DNA from: an uncultured Aeromicrobium sp.
Lineage (GTDB): Bacteria; Actinomycetota; Actinomycetes; Propionibacteriales; Nocardioidaceae
NCBI GenBank assembly: GCA_937873005.1
Contig: CALMUY010000202.1
Coordinates: forward strand, 1 to 32,532
DNA: 32,532 nt
Direction of reading: 5' to 3'
The position numbers and the translations under genes are program-made. The notes beneath the pieces are model-generated. The model did not search any database. It was not told where the DNA came from and saw nothing but the letters and a program-made list of their open reading frames with translations. Below are positions 21,753-28,768 of the stretch, piece by piece. Within the stretch, counting starts at the first letter, position 1, and the number at the start of each line of letters is the position of its first letter.

Positions 21753-21780
21753 AACGCCCCGTGCGTAAGCACAGGACGTT
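21753..21780 (-). terminator. Attenuator hairpin in the rplJ leader
   Basis: A 12-bp stem including two wobble pairs, with a 4-nt TTAC loop, is followed by six T on the minus strand, about 53 nt before the rplJ start codon. It looks like an intrinsic terminator inside the leader. The 7-nt sequences GCCCACA upstream (21823-21829) and TGTGGGC downstream (21741-21747) are complementary and could enclose it. Further stems lie at 21836-21853 and 21782-21794. This fits an L10-type autoregulatory leader. Confidence 0.75.
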
Positions 21781-21876
21781 GATCGGAAACCGATTCAGTT
21801 CTGAACCTACGCGGGCCGCCCGTGTGGGCAATTGAGAATCTCGCGGGAGATTCGCCAGCGGTCTTTGGCTTTGAAC

Positions 21877-21906
21877 AGTCTAGAACACGCTCGTAGGCAA
21901 AACCAA
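21877..21906 (-). promoter_or_regulatory. Predicted rplJL promoter
   Basis: TTGGTT and TAGACT are separated by 18 bp, matching the rpoB promoter in -10 and spacing. The -35 directly abuts the terminator of the upstream lipoprotein gene. The leader would be about 170 nt. Confidence 0.6.
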
Positions 21907-21937
21907 ATCGGTCCCGGCCCACTGGGCCAGGACCGAT
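21907..21937 (-). terminator. Terminator of the first LolA-like lipoprotein gene
   Basis: ATCGGTCC pairs with GGACCGAT, then one non-canonical position and a GGCCC/GGGCC stem around a 3-nt loop, 24 bp after the stop codon. A T-rich stretch (TTTGGTTTT) follows. Confidence 0.8.
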
Positions 21938-21961
21938 GAGGTCTCGAAAAGTGAGGTCACC

Positions 21962-22735
21962 TTACGCGAGGGGGCTCTCGGTGATTTGGTCAGCGTTCGG
22001 GACGTTGATCTTAAACTTATGTCCCCACTCGGTGAAGAGGATTTCAGTCTCAACATCGTTGATGCTGTACGTCTGACGGCGCGGGAGATTATCTTCACCA
22101 ATCCACATGAGATAGGTCAGGGTCTTGGGAGCAAGCGCCGCAGCGTTTTCGTCCAGATCCATCTTGCTGGTGTCGACAGTAACTTCCCACTTCGTCGTGG
22201 AAACGCCATCAAGTTCGCCGCCATCGCCAAGTTTCTTGACCGAAATCTTGGCCTTCTTCACGTTCTTCAACTGTTCGGCCGGATCCATTTGCTTGGCCAA
22301 ATCCTTGAACTCACTGGCGGACTTGTCGGCCTCGTCTGCAAGATCTGTCTTGATGTATTTGTTGTCGGTCAATTCGCCCATGTTCATGTACATGAAGCCA
22401 TCAACGAGAATCAGTTCCGTTTGCGCAATTCCCATATCCATGCTCATCGTCATGGCCAGATCTTCAAGATTTTCTGCCAACTGAACGCGAGCATCCATCT
22501 GCATCGTTTCGCCGCCCATCGCCATGTTCATGACCATGCGAGAAGATCCTGCTGCCACTTGACTGGACATGAGGACATCAAAAAAGTTGCCTTCGGTCAG
22601 CTTGACTTCGGCCTTTTCGCCGACTTCGACCTTTTCCTTGTCTTTTGAGGCACTTCCGGTAGTGGCTGGATCGCCACAGGCCGACAACGTAAGCATCATC
22701 ACAACGGCTGCTAGGAGCCCGAGGAACTTCTTCAT
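21962..22735 (-). CDS. Lipoprotein, LppX/LprAFG-like (LolA-like fold)
   Basis: This 257-residue secreted lipoprotein starts MKKFLGLLAAVVMMLTLSAC, with lipobox LSAC and Cys20. The mature part is Met-, Lys- and Asp-rich and has the pattern of actinobacterial LolA-like lipoproteins: a mid-protein LILVDGFMYMN strand, LDGVSTTKWEVTVDTSK, and a C-terminal FTEWGHKFKINVP. Mycobacterial relatives (LppX, LprG, LprA) bind or carry lipids, but that role here is only family-level inference. I start at the ATG at 22735; TAAGTT lies 7 nt upstream and no Shine-Dalgarno sequence is seen, suggesting a leaderless mRNA. It is a diverged tandem copy of the next gene upstream. Confidence 0.8.
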   Translation of the reverse strand: MKKFLGLLAAVVMMLTLSACGDPATTGSASKDKEKVEVGEKAEVKLTEGNFFDVLMSSQVAAGSSRMVMNMAMGGETMQMDARVQLAENLEDLAMTMSMDMGIAQTELILVDGFMYMNMGELTDNKYIKTDLADEADKSASEFKDLAKQMDPAEQLKNVKKAKISVKKLGDGGELDGVSTTKWEVTVDTSKMDLDENAAALAPKTLTYLMWIGEDNLPRRQTYSINDVETEILFTEWGHKFKINVPNADQITESPLA

Positions 22736-22742
22736 GCGGCTC

Positions 22743-22748
22743 AACTTA
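22743..22748 (-). promoter_or_regulatory. Possible leaderless -10 box of the first lipoprotein gene
   Basis: TAAGTT lies 7 nt before the ATG at 22735. A TTGACG is present at 22770-22775, but the 21-bp spacing is too long for an ideal -35. An alternative -10 is TGATAA, a few bases upstream. Confidence 0.35.
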
Positions 22749-22811
22749 TCAGTAGAACTGACCTCGTACCGTCAATCCCACACAGCCAGCCGTGCGAGCC
22801 AACCGATCGCG

Positions 22812-23570
22812 TCAGCGATCCGCTTCTAGCCCCGCAGTATCAAGCACCTCACCGCCGGCCGGCACACCCACCGCTGAATGCTCGCCCCATTCGCGCCACG
22901 ACTGTTTCAACGTTCCGCCTTGAACTTTCGTGGTCATCTTGCGCAGAAGTTTGTCTCGGCCAACCCAGAGCGTGAACTCCATATTCGACCCTGAACGAAT
23001 CGCGTTTGTAAGAGATGTGAGTTCGGCATCGTTGACACGCACGCGCCACCGTGTGGTCTCGATTCCGTCGATCACGTCGCCATCGCCCAAGAACGTGACG
23101 TCTGGTTTCGCTGCGGCCAGTTCTGAGACGAACCCTGCCGGGGCCAACTGATCTCGCAAGAAATCGCCTTGCCGAGTTGCGCCGTTCATCGGATCGGTGA
23201 GATCGAACTTGACGAACTTGCCTTCGGGCATGCCTCGCTTGCCCTGCAAGTAGAAAGCGTCACCCACCAAGATCATGCGGACGACTTCGTCGGTTTCAGA
23301 GTTGCTTGAGGCGATGTCCAGCGCGAGTGTCGCAGGTTTTGCACCCCACACGACAGGACCCTTCATCGTCAACGCCCGCTCGCCCTCATGCACATTCAAC
23401 TCAGTAAACACAGAGGTCTGCGCTTGGTGCGCTTTGCTGAGTTCAGCCAAAAAGTTCGCTGGGGTGAGGCCTGAGGCGTTCTTCGAGTCAGCCACAGAGT
23501 TTGCATTCGAACCGCACCCCGACAGCCCGAAAGCCAACACGAGCACGGAAACAACGACAGAAAACCTCAT
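22812..23570 (-). CDS. Lipoprotein, LppX/LprAFG-like (second copy)
   Basis: This 252-residue lipoprotein starts MRFSVVVSVLVLAFGLSGC, with lipobox LSGC and Cys19. It shares the plan of its downstream neighbour: a strand with ILVGDAFYLQ, then DGDVIDGIETTRWRVRVND, a TLWVGRDKLLRKM strand and a C-terminal WREWGEHSAVGVP. This marks an actinobacterial LolA-like lipoprotein, possibly lipid-binding. I start at the ATG at 23570 because the frame upstream lacks a signal-like sequence, and TATTGT sits 6 nt before the ATG (leaderless). The pair sits between rplA and rplJ, which are otherwise close in the rpl-rpo cluster. Confidence 0.8.
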   Translation of the reverse strand: MRFSVVVSVLVLAFGLSGCGSNANSVADSKNASGLTPANFLAELSKAHQAQTSVFTELNVHEGERALTMKGPVVWGAKPATLALDIASSNSETDEVVRMILVGDAFYLQGKRGMPEGKFVKFDLTDPMNGATRQGDFLRDQLAPAGFVSELAAAKPDVTFLGDGDVIDGIETTRWRVRVNDAELTSLTNAIRSGSNMEFTLWVGRDKLLRKMTTKVQGGTLKQSWREWGEHSAVGVPAGGEVLDTAGLEADR

Positions 23571-23576
23571 GGGCAA

Positions 23577-23582
23577 ACAATA
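23577..23582 (-). promoter_or_regulatory. Leaderless -10 box of the second lipoprotein gene
   Basis: TATTGT lies 6 nt before the ATG at 23570. A weak TCGACA occurs 20 bp upstream, close to the end of the rplA terminator. Confidence 0.45.
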
Positions 23583-23616
23583 GCGACCCCATACACGAGC
23601 CTTGTCGATGACAAAA

Positions 23617-23652
23617 AAGTCGCCCCCAACCATTACTGGCTGGGGGCGACTT
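23617..23652 (-). terminator. Terminator of the secE-nusG-rplK-rplA unit
   Basis: A 12-bp perfect stem (AAGTCGCCCCCA) is extended by four inner pairs to a 4-nt GTAA loop and followed by six T on the minus strand, 12 bp after the rplA stop codon. It is a canonical strong intrinsic terminator. Confidence 0.93.
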
Positions 23653-23664
23653 GGTGAAACTCAA

Positions 23665-24381
23665 TCAGGCCTCTTCGGGCTCCGCGAAGTTGCGGATGCG
23701 CGATGGGTCAACCGGTACGCCGGGGCCGTTGGTCGTGGAGACCGTAACCTTGCGGACGTAGCGACCCTTCGAGCTTGACGGCTTGATACGCAAGATCTCT
23801 TCGAAGGCCGCACCGTAGTTCTCGGCCAATTGTGCTGGCGTGAACGAAGCCTTGCCGATGATGAACTGCAAGTTCGCGTGACGATCAACGCGGAACTCGA
23901 TCTTGCCGCCCTTAATATCAGCAACTGCCTTCGCCACATCAGTGGTGACAGTTCCAGTCTTGGGGTTTGGCATCAAGTTGCGTGGCCCAAGTACGCGGCC
24001 GAGGCGGCCGACCTTGCCCATCATGTCCGGCGTTGCGACGACCGAATCGAAGTCGAGCCAACCTTCGTTGACCTTATCTACCAATTCGTCGGCGCCGACA
24101 AAGTCAGCTCCGGCTTCACGGGCCGCATCTGCGTTCGCTCCAGTGGCAAAGACCAGGACCCTGGCGGTCTTGCCGGTTCCGTGTGGGAGGTTGATGGTGC
24201 CGCGCACCATCTGATCGGCCTTACGGGGATCAACACCCAAACGGATCGAAACATCAATGCTGGAGTCGTACTTTTTGCTGCCCGCTTCACGCGCCAAAGT
24301 CAATGCTTCAAATGGCTGGTAAAGCTTGTCGCGGTCGATCTTTTCGGCAACCGCGCGGTATGCCTTGCTTCGCTGTGTCAT
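23665..24381 (-). CDS. rplA: 50S ribosomal protein L1
   Basis: L1 forms the mobile stalk at the ribosomal E site. The 238-residue product starts [23 protein letters not shown]. It contains the signature [24 protein letters not shown] and ends with [20 protein letters not shown], all typical. The open frame extends 19 codons upstream, but that stretch is not L1-like, so I use the ATG at 24381. The ribosome-binding site is weak (AAGAAAGAG). It follows rplK after 69 bp and is closed by a terminator. L1 commonly represses its own operon by binding the mRNA near rplK; I see no obvious mimic. Confidence 0.97.
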   Translation of the reverse strand: MTQRSKAYRAVAEKIDRDKLYQPFEALTLAREAGSKKYDSSIDVSIRLGVDPRKADQMVRGTINLPHGTGKTARVLVFATGANADAAREAGADFVGADELVDKVNEGWLDFDSVVATPDMMGKVGRLGRVLGPRNLMPNPKTGTVTTDVAKAVADIKGGKIEFRVDRHANLQFIIGKASFTPAQLAENYGAAFEEILRIKPSSSKGRYVRKVTVSTTNGPGVPVDPSRIRNFAEPEEA

Positions 24382-24450
24382 ATCTGGTTTCTCTTTCTTG
24401 TGACCAGTTCGTGGTTCGGACCCAGCTGGCCCTTCCACTGTGGATTGTTA

Positions 24451-24879
24451 TCAGTCGACCGTTACGCCCATGGAGCGTGCGGTGCCTTCGATGATCTTCG
24501 ATGCTTGATCGAGATCGTTGGCGTTGAGATCTGGGAGTTTGGTTTGCGCGATTTCGCGAACCTGATCCTTGGTGATCTTGCCAACCTTGTCCGTATGCGG
24601 AGTTCCCGAACCCTTCTGCAGGCCAGCGGCCTTCTTGATGAGTTCTGCCGCTGGAGGTGTCTTCGTGATGAAGTCGAAGGTGCGGTCTTCGTAGATGGTG
24701 ATTTCTACTGGAATGACGTTGCCACGCATGGACTCTGTTTGAGCGTTGTACGCCTTGCAGAAATCCATGATGTTAACGCCGTGGGGACCGAGAGCGGTAC
24801 CAACCGGCGGTGCCGGGTTGGCCTGTCCGGCCTGCAGCTGGACTTTAACGACAGCTGCGACTTTCTTCTTGGGAGGCAT
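24451..24879 (-). CDS. rplK: 50S ribosomal protein L11
   Basis: L11 lies at the GTPase-associated centre and is needed for stringent response activation. The 142-residue product has [23 protein letters not shown] with the conserved Pro motif of the thiostrepton-binding domain. The C-terminal rRNA-binding part ends [13 protein letters not shown]. The ATG has AAGGA upstream. It lies 51 bp after nusG and 69 bp before rplA, the conserved nusG-rplK-rplA order. Confidence 0.98.
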   Translation of the reverse strand: MPPKKKVAAVVKVQLQAGQANPAPPVGTALGPHGVNIMDFCKAYNAQTESMRGNVIPVEITIYEDRTFDFITKTPPAAELIKKAAGLQKGSGTPHTDKVGKITKDQVREIAQTKLPDLNANDLDQASKIIEGTARSMGVTVD

Positions 24880-24930
24880 GAGAGGTCCTTGTTTCTGTTG
24901 TTGTTTCAGGTGCCAATTGAACTGAACGGA

Positions 24931-25710
24931 TCAGATTTTATCAATCTGAGTGAAGCTCAACTCGACTGGCGTTTCACGACCGAAGATCTCAACGAGCGCC
25001 TTAACACGCTGGGCGTCGAGGTTGATCTCCGTGATCGTTGCGTGCATCGTTGCGAAGGGCCCATCGACGACCATGACGGAATCTCCGACGAGGAAGTCGC
25101 TGAACTCCACCTTTGGAGCCTTCGCAGCTTGCGGTTCTGAGGTTTCTGCGACTGCCTCGGCAGCAGCTTCAGCCTCAACGGCCGGAGCGAGCATTTTCTC
25201 GACTTCGGCCAAACTCAGGGGGAATGGTTCATGTGCATTGCCGACGAATCCGGTGACCGACGGTGTGTGGCGAACGACCTGCCATGTCTTGTCGGTCATA
25301 TCCATACGGACAAGAACGTAGCCAGGCAATACGGTGCGCTTGACGAGCTTGCGCTGACCGTTCTTGATTTCGGCAACTTCTTCAATAGGAACCACAATCT
25401 CGTAAATGTAGTCTTCGACGTTCATCGAGACAATACGGTTTTCGAGGTTCTGCTTGACTCGGTTTTCCATGCCGGCGTACGTGTGAATGACGTACCAATC
25501 GCCAACCTGGTTGTAAAGCATCTCGCGGAATTCGCGAAGCGCTTCGGGAACTTCCGGCTCTGCTTCTTCTGCTTCTTCAGCTGAAACTACATCAGCAGCG
25601 TCGTCATCGCTGAGGCCGCTGTCGGCGCCGTCTACGACGTCGTCGACAGCGTCGCTAGCAACATCGGCTGCGTCGGCGTCGAGAGTCTGCTCGTCAAATT
25701 CTGAGGTCAC
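24931..25710 (-). CDS. nusG: Transcription termination/antitermination factor NusG
   Basis: NusG binds RNA polymerase, affects pausing and termination, and couples to the ribosome through S10. The 259-residue protein has an acidic low-complexity N-terminal extension (1-55, rich in Asp, Ala and Val). The NGN domain lies at about 71-175, with [16 protein letters not shown] and LPGYVLVRM. An Ala/Glu-rich linker at 176-201 follows, then the KOW domain at about 206-259 with [14 protein letters not shown]-terminal extensions are common in actinobacterial NusG. The start is GTG with AAGGA upstream. It follows secE after 16 bp. Confidence 0.97.
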   Translation of the reverse strand: MTSEFDEQTLDADAADVASDAVDDVVDGADSGLSDDDAADVVSAEEAEEAEPEVPEALREFREMLYNQVGDWYVIHTYAGMENRVKQNLENRIVSMNVEDYIYEIVVPIEEVAEIKNGQRKLVKRTVLPGYVLVRMDMTDKTWQVVRHTPSVTGFVGNAHEPFPLSLAEVEKMLAPAVEAEAAAEAVAETSEPQAAKAPKVEFSDFLVGDSVMVVDGPFATMHATITEINLDAQRVKALVEIFGRETPVELSFTQIDKI

Positions 25711-25726
25711 GGAAACAAGTCCTTAG

Positions 25727-25948
25727 TTACGCGAAGATCCAGAACATGGCTTTACCGAACCCGTAGTCCAGTCCAGCCACGATCGCCATCATGATGAGAA
25801 CGAAGACGAGAACCACGAAAAAGTAGTTGACCATTTGCGGACGCGTAGGCCAAACAACTTTGCGCAGTTCTGCGACGCTCTGTCGAAAGAACGTCAAGAG
25901 CGAGGTACGTCCGGCTTTCTTGCCGGACAGTTCGTGATTACTGCTCAC
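25727..25948 (-). CDS. secE: Preprotein translocase subunit SecE
   Basis: SecE stabilises the SecY channel. The 73-residue protein has the expected amphipathic region FFRQSVAELRKVVWPTRPQM followed by one membrane segment (YFFVVLVFVLIMMAIVAGLDYG). I start at the GTG at 25948 because GGAGGAAA lies 7 nt upstream; a longer open frame exists but runs back into the tRNA-Trp gene. It lies between tRNA-Trp and nusG, a conserved actinobacterial arrangement. Confidence 0.95.
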   Translation of the reverse strand: MSSNHELSGKKAGRTSLLTFFRQSVAELRKVVWPTRPQMVNYFFVVLVFVLIMMAIVAGLDYGFGKAMFWIFA

Positions 25949-25999
25949 GTACTTTCCTCCATCATTCGTTAAGGCCGCTCGGTTGAACGACCGTTCTCG

Positions 26000-26072
26000 C
26001 AGGGCAGGAGGGACTTGAACCCCCAACCTCCGGTTTTGGAGACCGATGCGCTGCCAGTTGCGCCACTGCCCT
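26000..26072 (-). tRNA. tRNA-Trp (CCA anticodon)
   Basis: The 7-bp acceptor stem AGGGCAG/CTGCCCT is perfect. The anticodon loop is CTCCAAA with anticodon CCA, the T-arm has GGTTCAAGTCC, and the discriminator is G73, as expected for Trp. The 3' CCA is not encoded. It lies 51 bp before secE and is probably on the same transcript. Upstream (26073-26217) I see only a possible -10, TAGGTT, at 26079-26084. Confidence 0.95.
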
Positions 26073-26217
26073 TCGAAAAACCTAGAAACTCGAACGGCCC
26101 ATTCAGGGCACGACGAATCACCATATTTTTCGCGGTTTCGTCAAGTGTACGTCGCCAGACCCAACAAAGTCGAACCGGCTACCTGCACGAGCACTGAACT
26201 AGTGCCACGATGGTCAT

Positions 26218-27234
26218 GTGCGGTCACTATTGAATCTCCCCAAAGCGCACCTGCACCTGCATTTTGCCGGGTCGATGCGTCATGCCACCTTACTGGAACT
26301 GGCCGATCGCGACGGAATCAACCTGCCGCCTGGGCTCAGCGACGAATGGCCGCCGCAACTCTCGGCAGCAGACGAGAAGGGCTGGTTCAGATTTCAGCGG
26401 CTCTACGACGTTGGTCGGTCCGTGCTTCGCACCCCAGACGACATCCGGCGACTCGTGCTCGAAGCGGCCCAAGACGATCGAGAAGACGGTTCAGTCTGGA
26501 CTGAAATCCAAGTGGACCCTTCTGGCTATGCAAACAAGTTCGGTGGGATAACTGAATTTACCGAGCTCGTGCTCGACGCCGTCGCCGATGCGAGCACAGC
26601 AACCGGTCTCCAGATGAGTGTTGTCATTGCGGCCAATCGCACGCGCCACCCCCTCGACGCCCGCACGCTCGCCCGGTTGGCAGCCAAGTTCGCGCATCGG
26701 GGCGTACACGGTTTCGGCTTATCGAATGACGAACGGCGTGGCGACACGGTTGATTTCGAACCAGCGTTCGCCATCGCGGAACGCGCAGGCCTCAAACTCA
26801 TGCCGCACGGCGGCGAGTTGCGCGGGCCCGCCCACATCCGCACGGTCATCGACACGTTGCATCCGAATCGGCTAGGGCATGGAGTTCGCGCTGCAGAAGA
26901 CAAAGAATTGCTTCGCGAACTCGTAGCCGGCGGAGTGGCCCTGGAAGTCTGCCCAGCATCGAACGTCGCGCTCGGCGTCTATACGAGCATCAACGACGTC
27001 CCGATTCGCGAGTTGAAAGCCGCCGGCGCACGGATCGCCCTCGGTTCAGATGATCCCCTCCTGTTTGGAACCCGACTGGCCGGCCAATACGCGCTGCTGC
27101 GCGCCGCCCAAGATTTCACTGACGAGGAACTCGCCGACTTGGCCCGTGACTCGATCGAAGCGTCGTACGCACCTGCTGAACTCAAGCAGTGCGCAATGGC
27201 CGACATTGAAGCCTGGTTGGCCACCCCTGGGTGA
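26218..27234 (+). CDS. Adenosine-deaminase-like amidohydrolase
   Basis: This is a 338-residue zinc hydrolase of the adenosine/AMP deaminase family. Visible metal and catalytic residues are H13 and H15 (HLHF), H197 and E200 (PHGGE), H221 (RLGHGVRA), and D278 and D279 (GSDDPLLFG). The family motif usually reads HxHLDG; here it is HLHFAG, so the Asp that contacts the ribose 5'-OH in mammalian ADA (D19) is Ala17. The substrate may therefore be a purine nucleoside or relative modified at the 5' side, not plain adenosine (inference). The start is GTG; CACGAT lies 6 nt upstream with no Shine-Dalgarno sequence, suggesting a leaderless mRNA. It is divergent from tRNA-Trp and followed by the DUF4190-type genes. 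Confidence 0.85.
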   Translation: MRSLLNLPKAHLHLHFAGSMRHATLLELADRDGINLPPGLSDEWPPQLSAADEKGWFRFQRLYDVGRSVLRTPDDIRRLVLEAAQDDREDGSVWTEIQVDPSGYANKFGGITEFTELVLDAVADASTATGLQMSVVIAANRTRHPLDARTLARLAAKFAHRGVHGFGLSNDERRGDTVDFEPAFAIAERAGLKLMPHGGELRGPAHIRTVIDTLHPNRLGHGVRAAEDKELLRELVAGGVALEVCPASNVALGVYTSINDVPIRELKAAGARIALGSDDPLLFGTRLAGQYALLRAAQDFTDEELADLARDSIEASYAPAELKQCAMADIEAWLATPG

Positions 27235-27282
27235 ACGAGCCGTAGACCGAGAATTGTCAGTCGAACGTGGCATCATGCGGCT

Positions 27283-27630
27283 ATGCCTGATCTGCCGCCC
27301 AGAGACAAGGGTTCGTCGTTTGAACAGATCCCCCCGGTCTCGCTCAATGCCGATGGCTCGCGTTCCAATCACCCAAACGCAACGCCGTCGCTGCTGATGG
27401 GCCTGCTGAGTGTCGTGTTTTGTTGCATCCCGTTCGGCCCGATCGCATGGATTGGGGCGAACAAGGCGCTGCGAGAAATCGACGCAAACCCGACTGTGTG
27501 GACCGGTCGCGGTATCGCCACCGCTGGCAAAGCGATTGGAATTGTGATGACATCGCTGTGGGTTTTGTTCTGGCTGACTTTCGTCGTTCTCAACGTCGTT
27601 GAACTAGCGCGGGGCCTGCGAGCATGGTGA
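27283..27630 (+). CDS. DUF4190-type membrane protein, copy 1
   Basis: This 115-residue protein has a short hydrophilic N-terminus, two membrane segments (SLLMGLLSVVFCCIPFGPIA and IVMTSLWVLFWLTFVVLNVV), and between them the family core ANKALREIDANP followed by GRGIATAGKAIGI. Such proteins are frequent in actinobacteria and have no known function. It is the first and shortest of three tandem paralogues. A possible -10 (CATCAT, 27271-27276) lies 6 nt before the ATG and no ribosome-binding site is seen. Confidence 0.82.
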   Translation: MPDLPPRDKGSSFEQIPPVSLNADGSRSNHPNATPSLLMGLLSVVFCCIPFGPIAWIGANKALREIDANPTVWTGRGIATAGKAIGIVMTSLWVLFWLTFVVLNVVELARGLRAW

Positions 27631-27727
27631 GAAAGGTGAGATTTCTGTCAATTCGAGCCAATGGGAAACGTAGACACTCAGGCGATATTGGACAACTCGC
27701 ATTTAAGGTTCGTGCGACGATAAACCC

Positions 27728-28165
27728 ATGACTGAACTCCCACCCGAGAACGAACCACCTCCCTACCCCGGTCAGCAGCCTTATCAAGGCCAGCAGCCCT
27801 ACGAAGGCCAAGGCCAGCACTATCCGGCACCCGCGCCAACACCACAAACGCCCTACGGCGCAGGCATGCCGCCCAACCACCCACAGGCAACTGCCTCGAT
27901 GGTGATGGGAATTGTCAGTGTCGTCCTCGTCATGTTCTGCTGCCTGCCGCTCGGCCCAGTCGCTTGGATCATGGGCAGCAAGGCAGTGAAAGAAATCGAC
28001 GCAAACCCGGCGATGTGGGGCGGCCGCAGTAACGCCAACGCCGGCAAGATTCTCGGTATTGTCGCCACGGGACTTTTCGTATTTTTTGTCGTGATCTTCG
28101 TTGGCGTTGTAATCGCCTTGGGCATCGCAGAATCAGGAAATGCCAATTTCGATTCAGATTTCTGA
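27728..28165 (+). CDS. DUF4190-type membrane protein, copy 2, with Pro/Gln/Tyr-rich N-terminus
   Basis: This 145-residue paralogue of the preceding gene shares the core GSKAVKEIDANP and NAGKILGIVATG and the two membrane segments. It adds an N-terminal disordered part of about 45 residues with PGQQPYQGQQPYEGQGQ repeats. Such Pro/Gly/Gln/Tyr tails are usually cytoplasmic and often mediate self-association or protein contact (general knowledge). GACGAT (27716-27721) lies 6 nt before the ATG, again fitting a leaderless mRNA. The function is unknown. Confidence 0.82.
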   Translation: MTELPPENEPPPYPGQQPYQGQQPYEGQGQHYPAPAPTPQTPYGAGMPPNHPQATASMVMGIVSVVLVMFCCLPLGPVAWIMGSKAVKEIDANPAMWGGRSNANAGKILGIVATGLFVFFVVIFVGVVIALGIAESGNANFDSDF

Positions 28166-28233
28166 CCTCCGACTTCGCTCTCGGGGAGATTTTGGCCCAA
28201 CCCAACCGTTCAAGCTAAAGAAAGGTGCCACCC

Positions 28234-28710
28234 ATGAGTGACACACCACCTGGAAACGAACCACCCGCCTACCCCGGCCAACAGCCCGGCGCAACTCCTC
28301 AGCCCTACCAAGGCCAGAATCCATATACTGGCCAAGGTCAGCAATACCCACCGCAGGCACCACAACCGGGCGTTCCTGGCGGGCTCAAGCCCAAACACCC
28401 TCAAGCAACCACGGTTCTCGTGTTGGGCATCGTCGGCTTCATTTTCTGCCAGATCCTCGGTCCGTTTGCGTGGGTCATGGGCAATAAGACGATCAAGGAA
28501 ATCGACGCGAACCCGAATCAGTGGGACGGCCGGAGCGAAGCACTCGTCGGCAAGATCCTCGGAATCGTATCGACCGTTCTCTTGGTGCTGAGCGTGTTGA
28601 CACTCATCGCTGTCTTCGGGTTCATCCTCGTGGTAGGCGCAACCAGCGAGTTCAGCGACAGTTCGTGGGAGAGCGAAACTTACTCAGGAATCCTCGCGGC
28701 ATTTTTCTAA
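28234..28710 (+). CDS. DUF4190-type membrane protein, copy 3
   Basis: This third tandem paralogue has 158 residues. Its N-terminus has NEPPAYPGQQPG and PYTGQGQQYPPQAPQPG, the core is GNKTIKEIDANPNQW and LVGKILGIVSTV, and two membrane segments follow. Unlike copies 1 and 2 it has a ribosome-binding sequence (AAAGGTG, 7 nt before the ATG) and a possible promoter TTGGCC-18 bp-TAAAGA at 28192-28221. I use the ATG at 28234; a GTG three codons earlier is less likely. It ends before a terminator shared with murB. Confidence 0.82.
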   Translation: MSDTPPGNEPPAYPGQQPGATPQPYQGQNPYTGQGQQYPPQAPQPGVPGGLKPKHPQATTVLVLGIVGFIFCQILGPFAWVMGNKTIKEIDANPNQWDGRSEALVGKILGIVSTVLLVLSVLTLIAVFGFILVVGATSEFSDSSWESETYSGILAAFF

Positions 28711-28731
28711 ACACCAACGCAACGCCTAGTT

Positions 28732-28768
28732 CCGGTCCTCGTCACCATGCAATACCGACGAGGACCGG
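28732..28768 (+). terminator. Terminator after the DUF4190 genes, inside the murB 3' end
   Basis: CCGGTCCTCGTC pairs perfectly with GACGAGGACCGG (12 bp) around a 13-nt loop, followed on the plus strand by a T-rich stretch (TTCTATTTCT). The murB stop codon and last codons lie inside the structure. Confidence 0.7.

Noticed and set aside
23830-25140. A 436-codon plus-strand frame spanning rplA, rplK and nusG.
   Set aside because: It crosses three certain minus-strand genes and their gaps, and its product resembles nothing.
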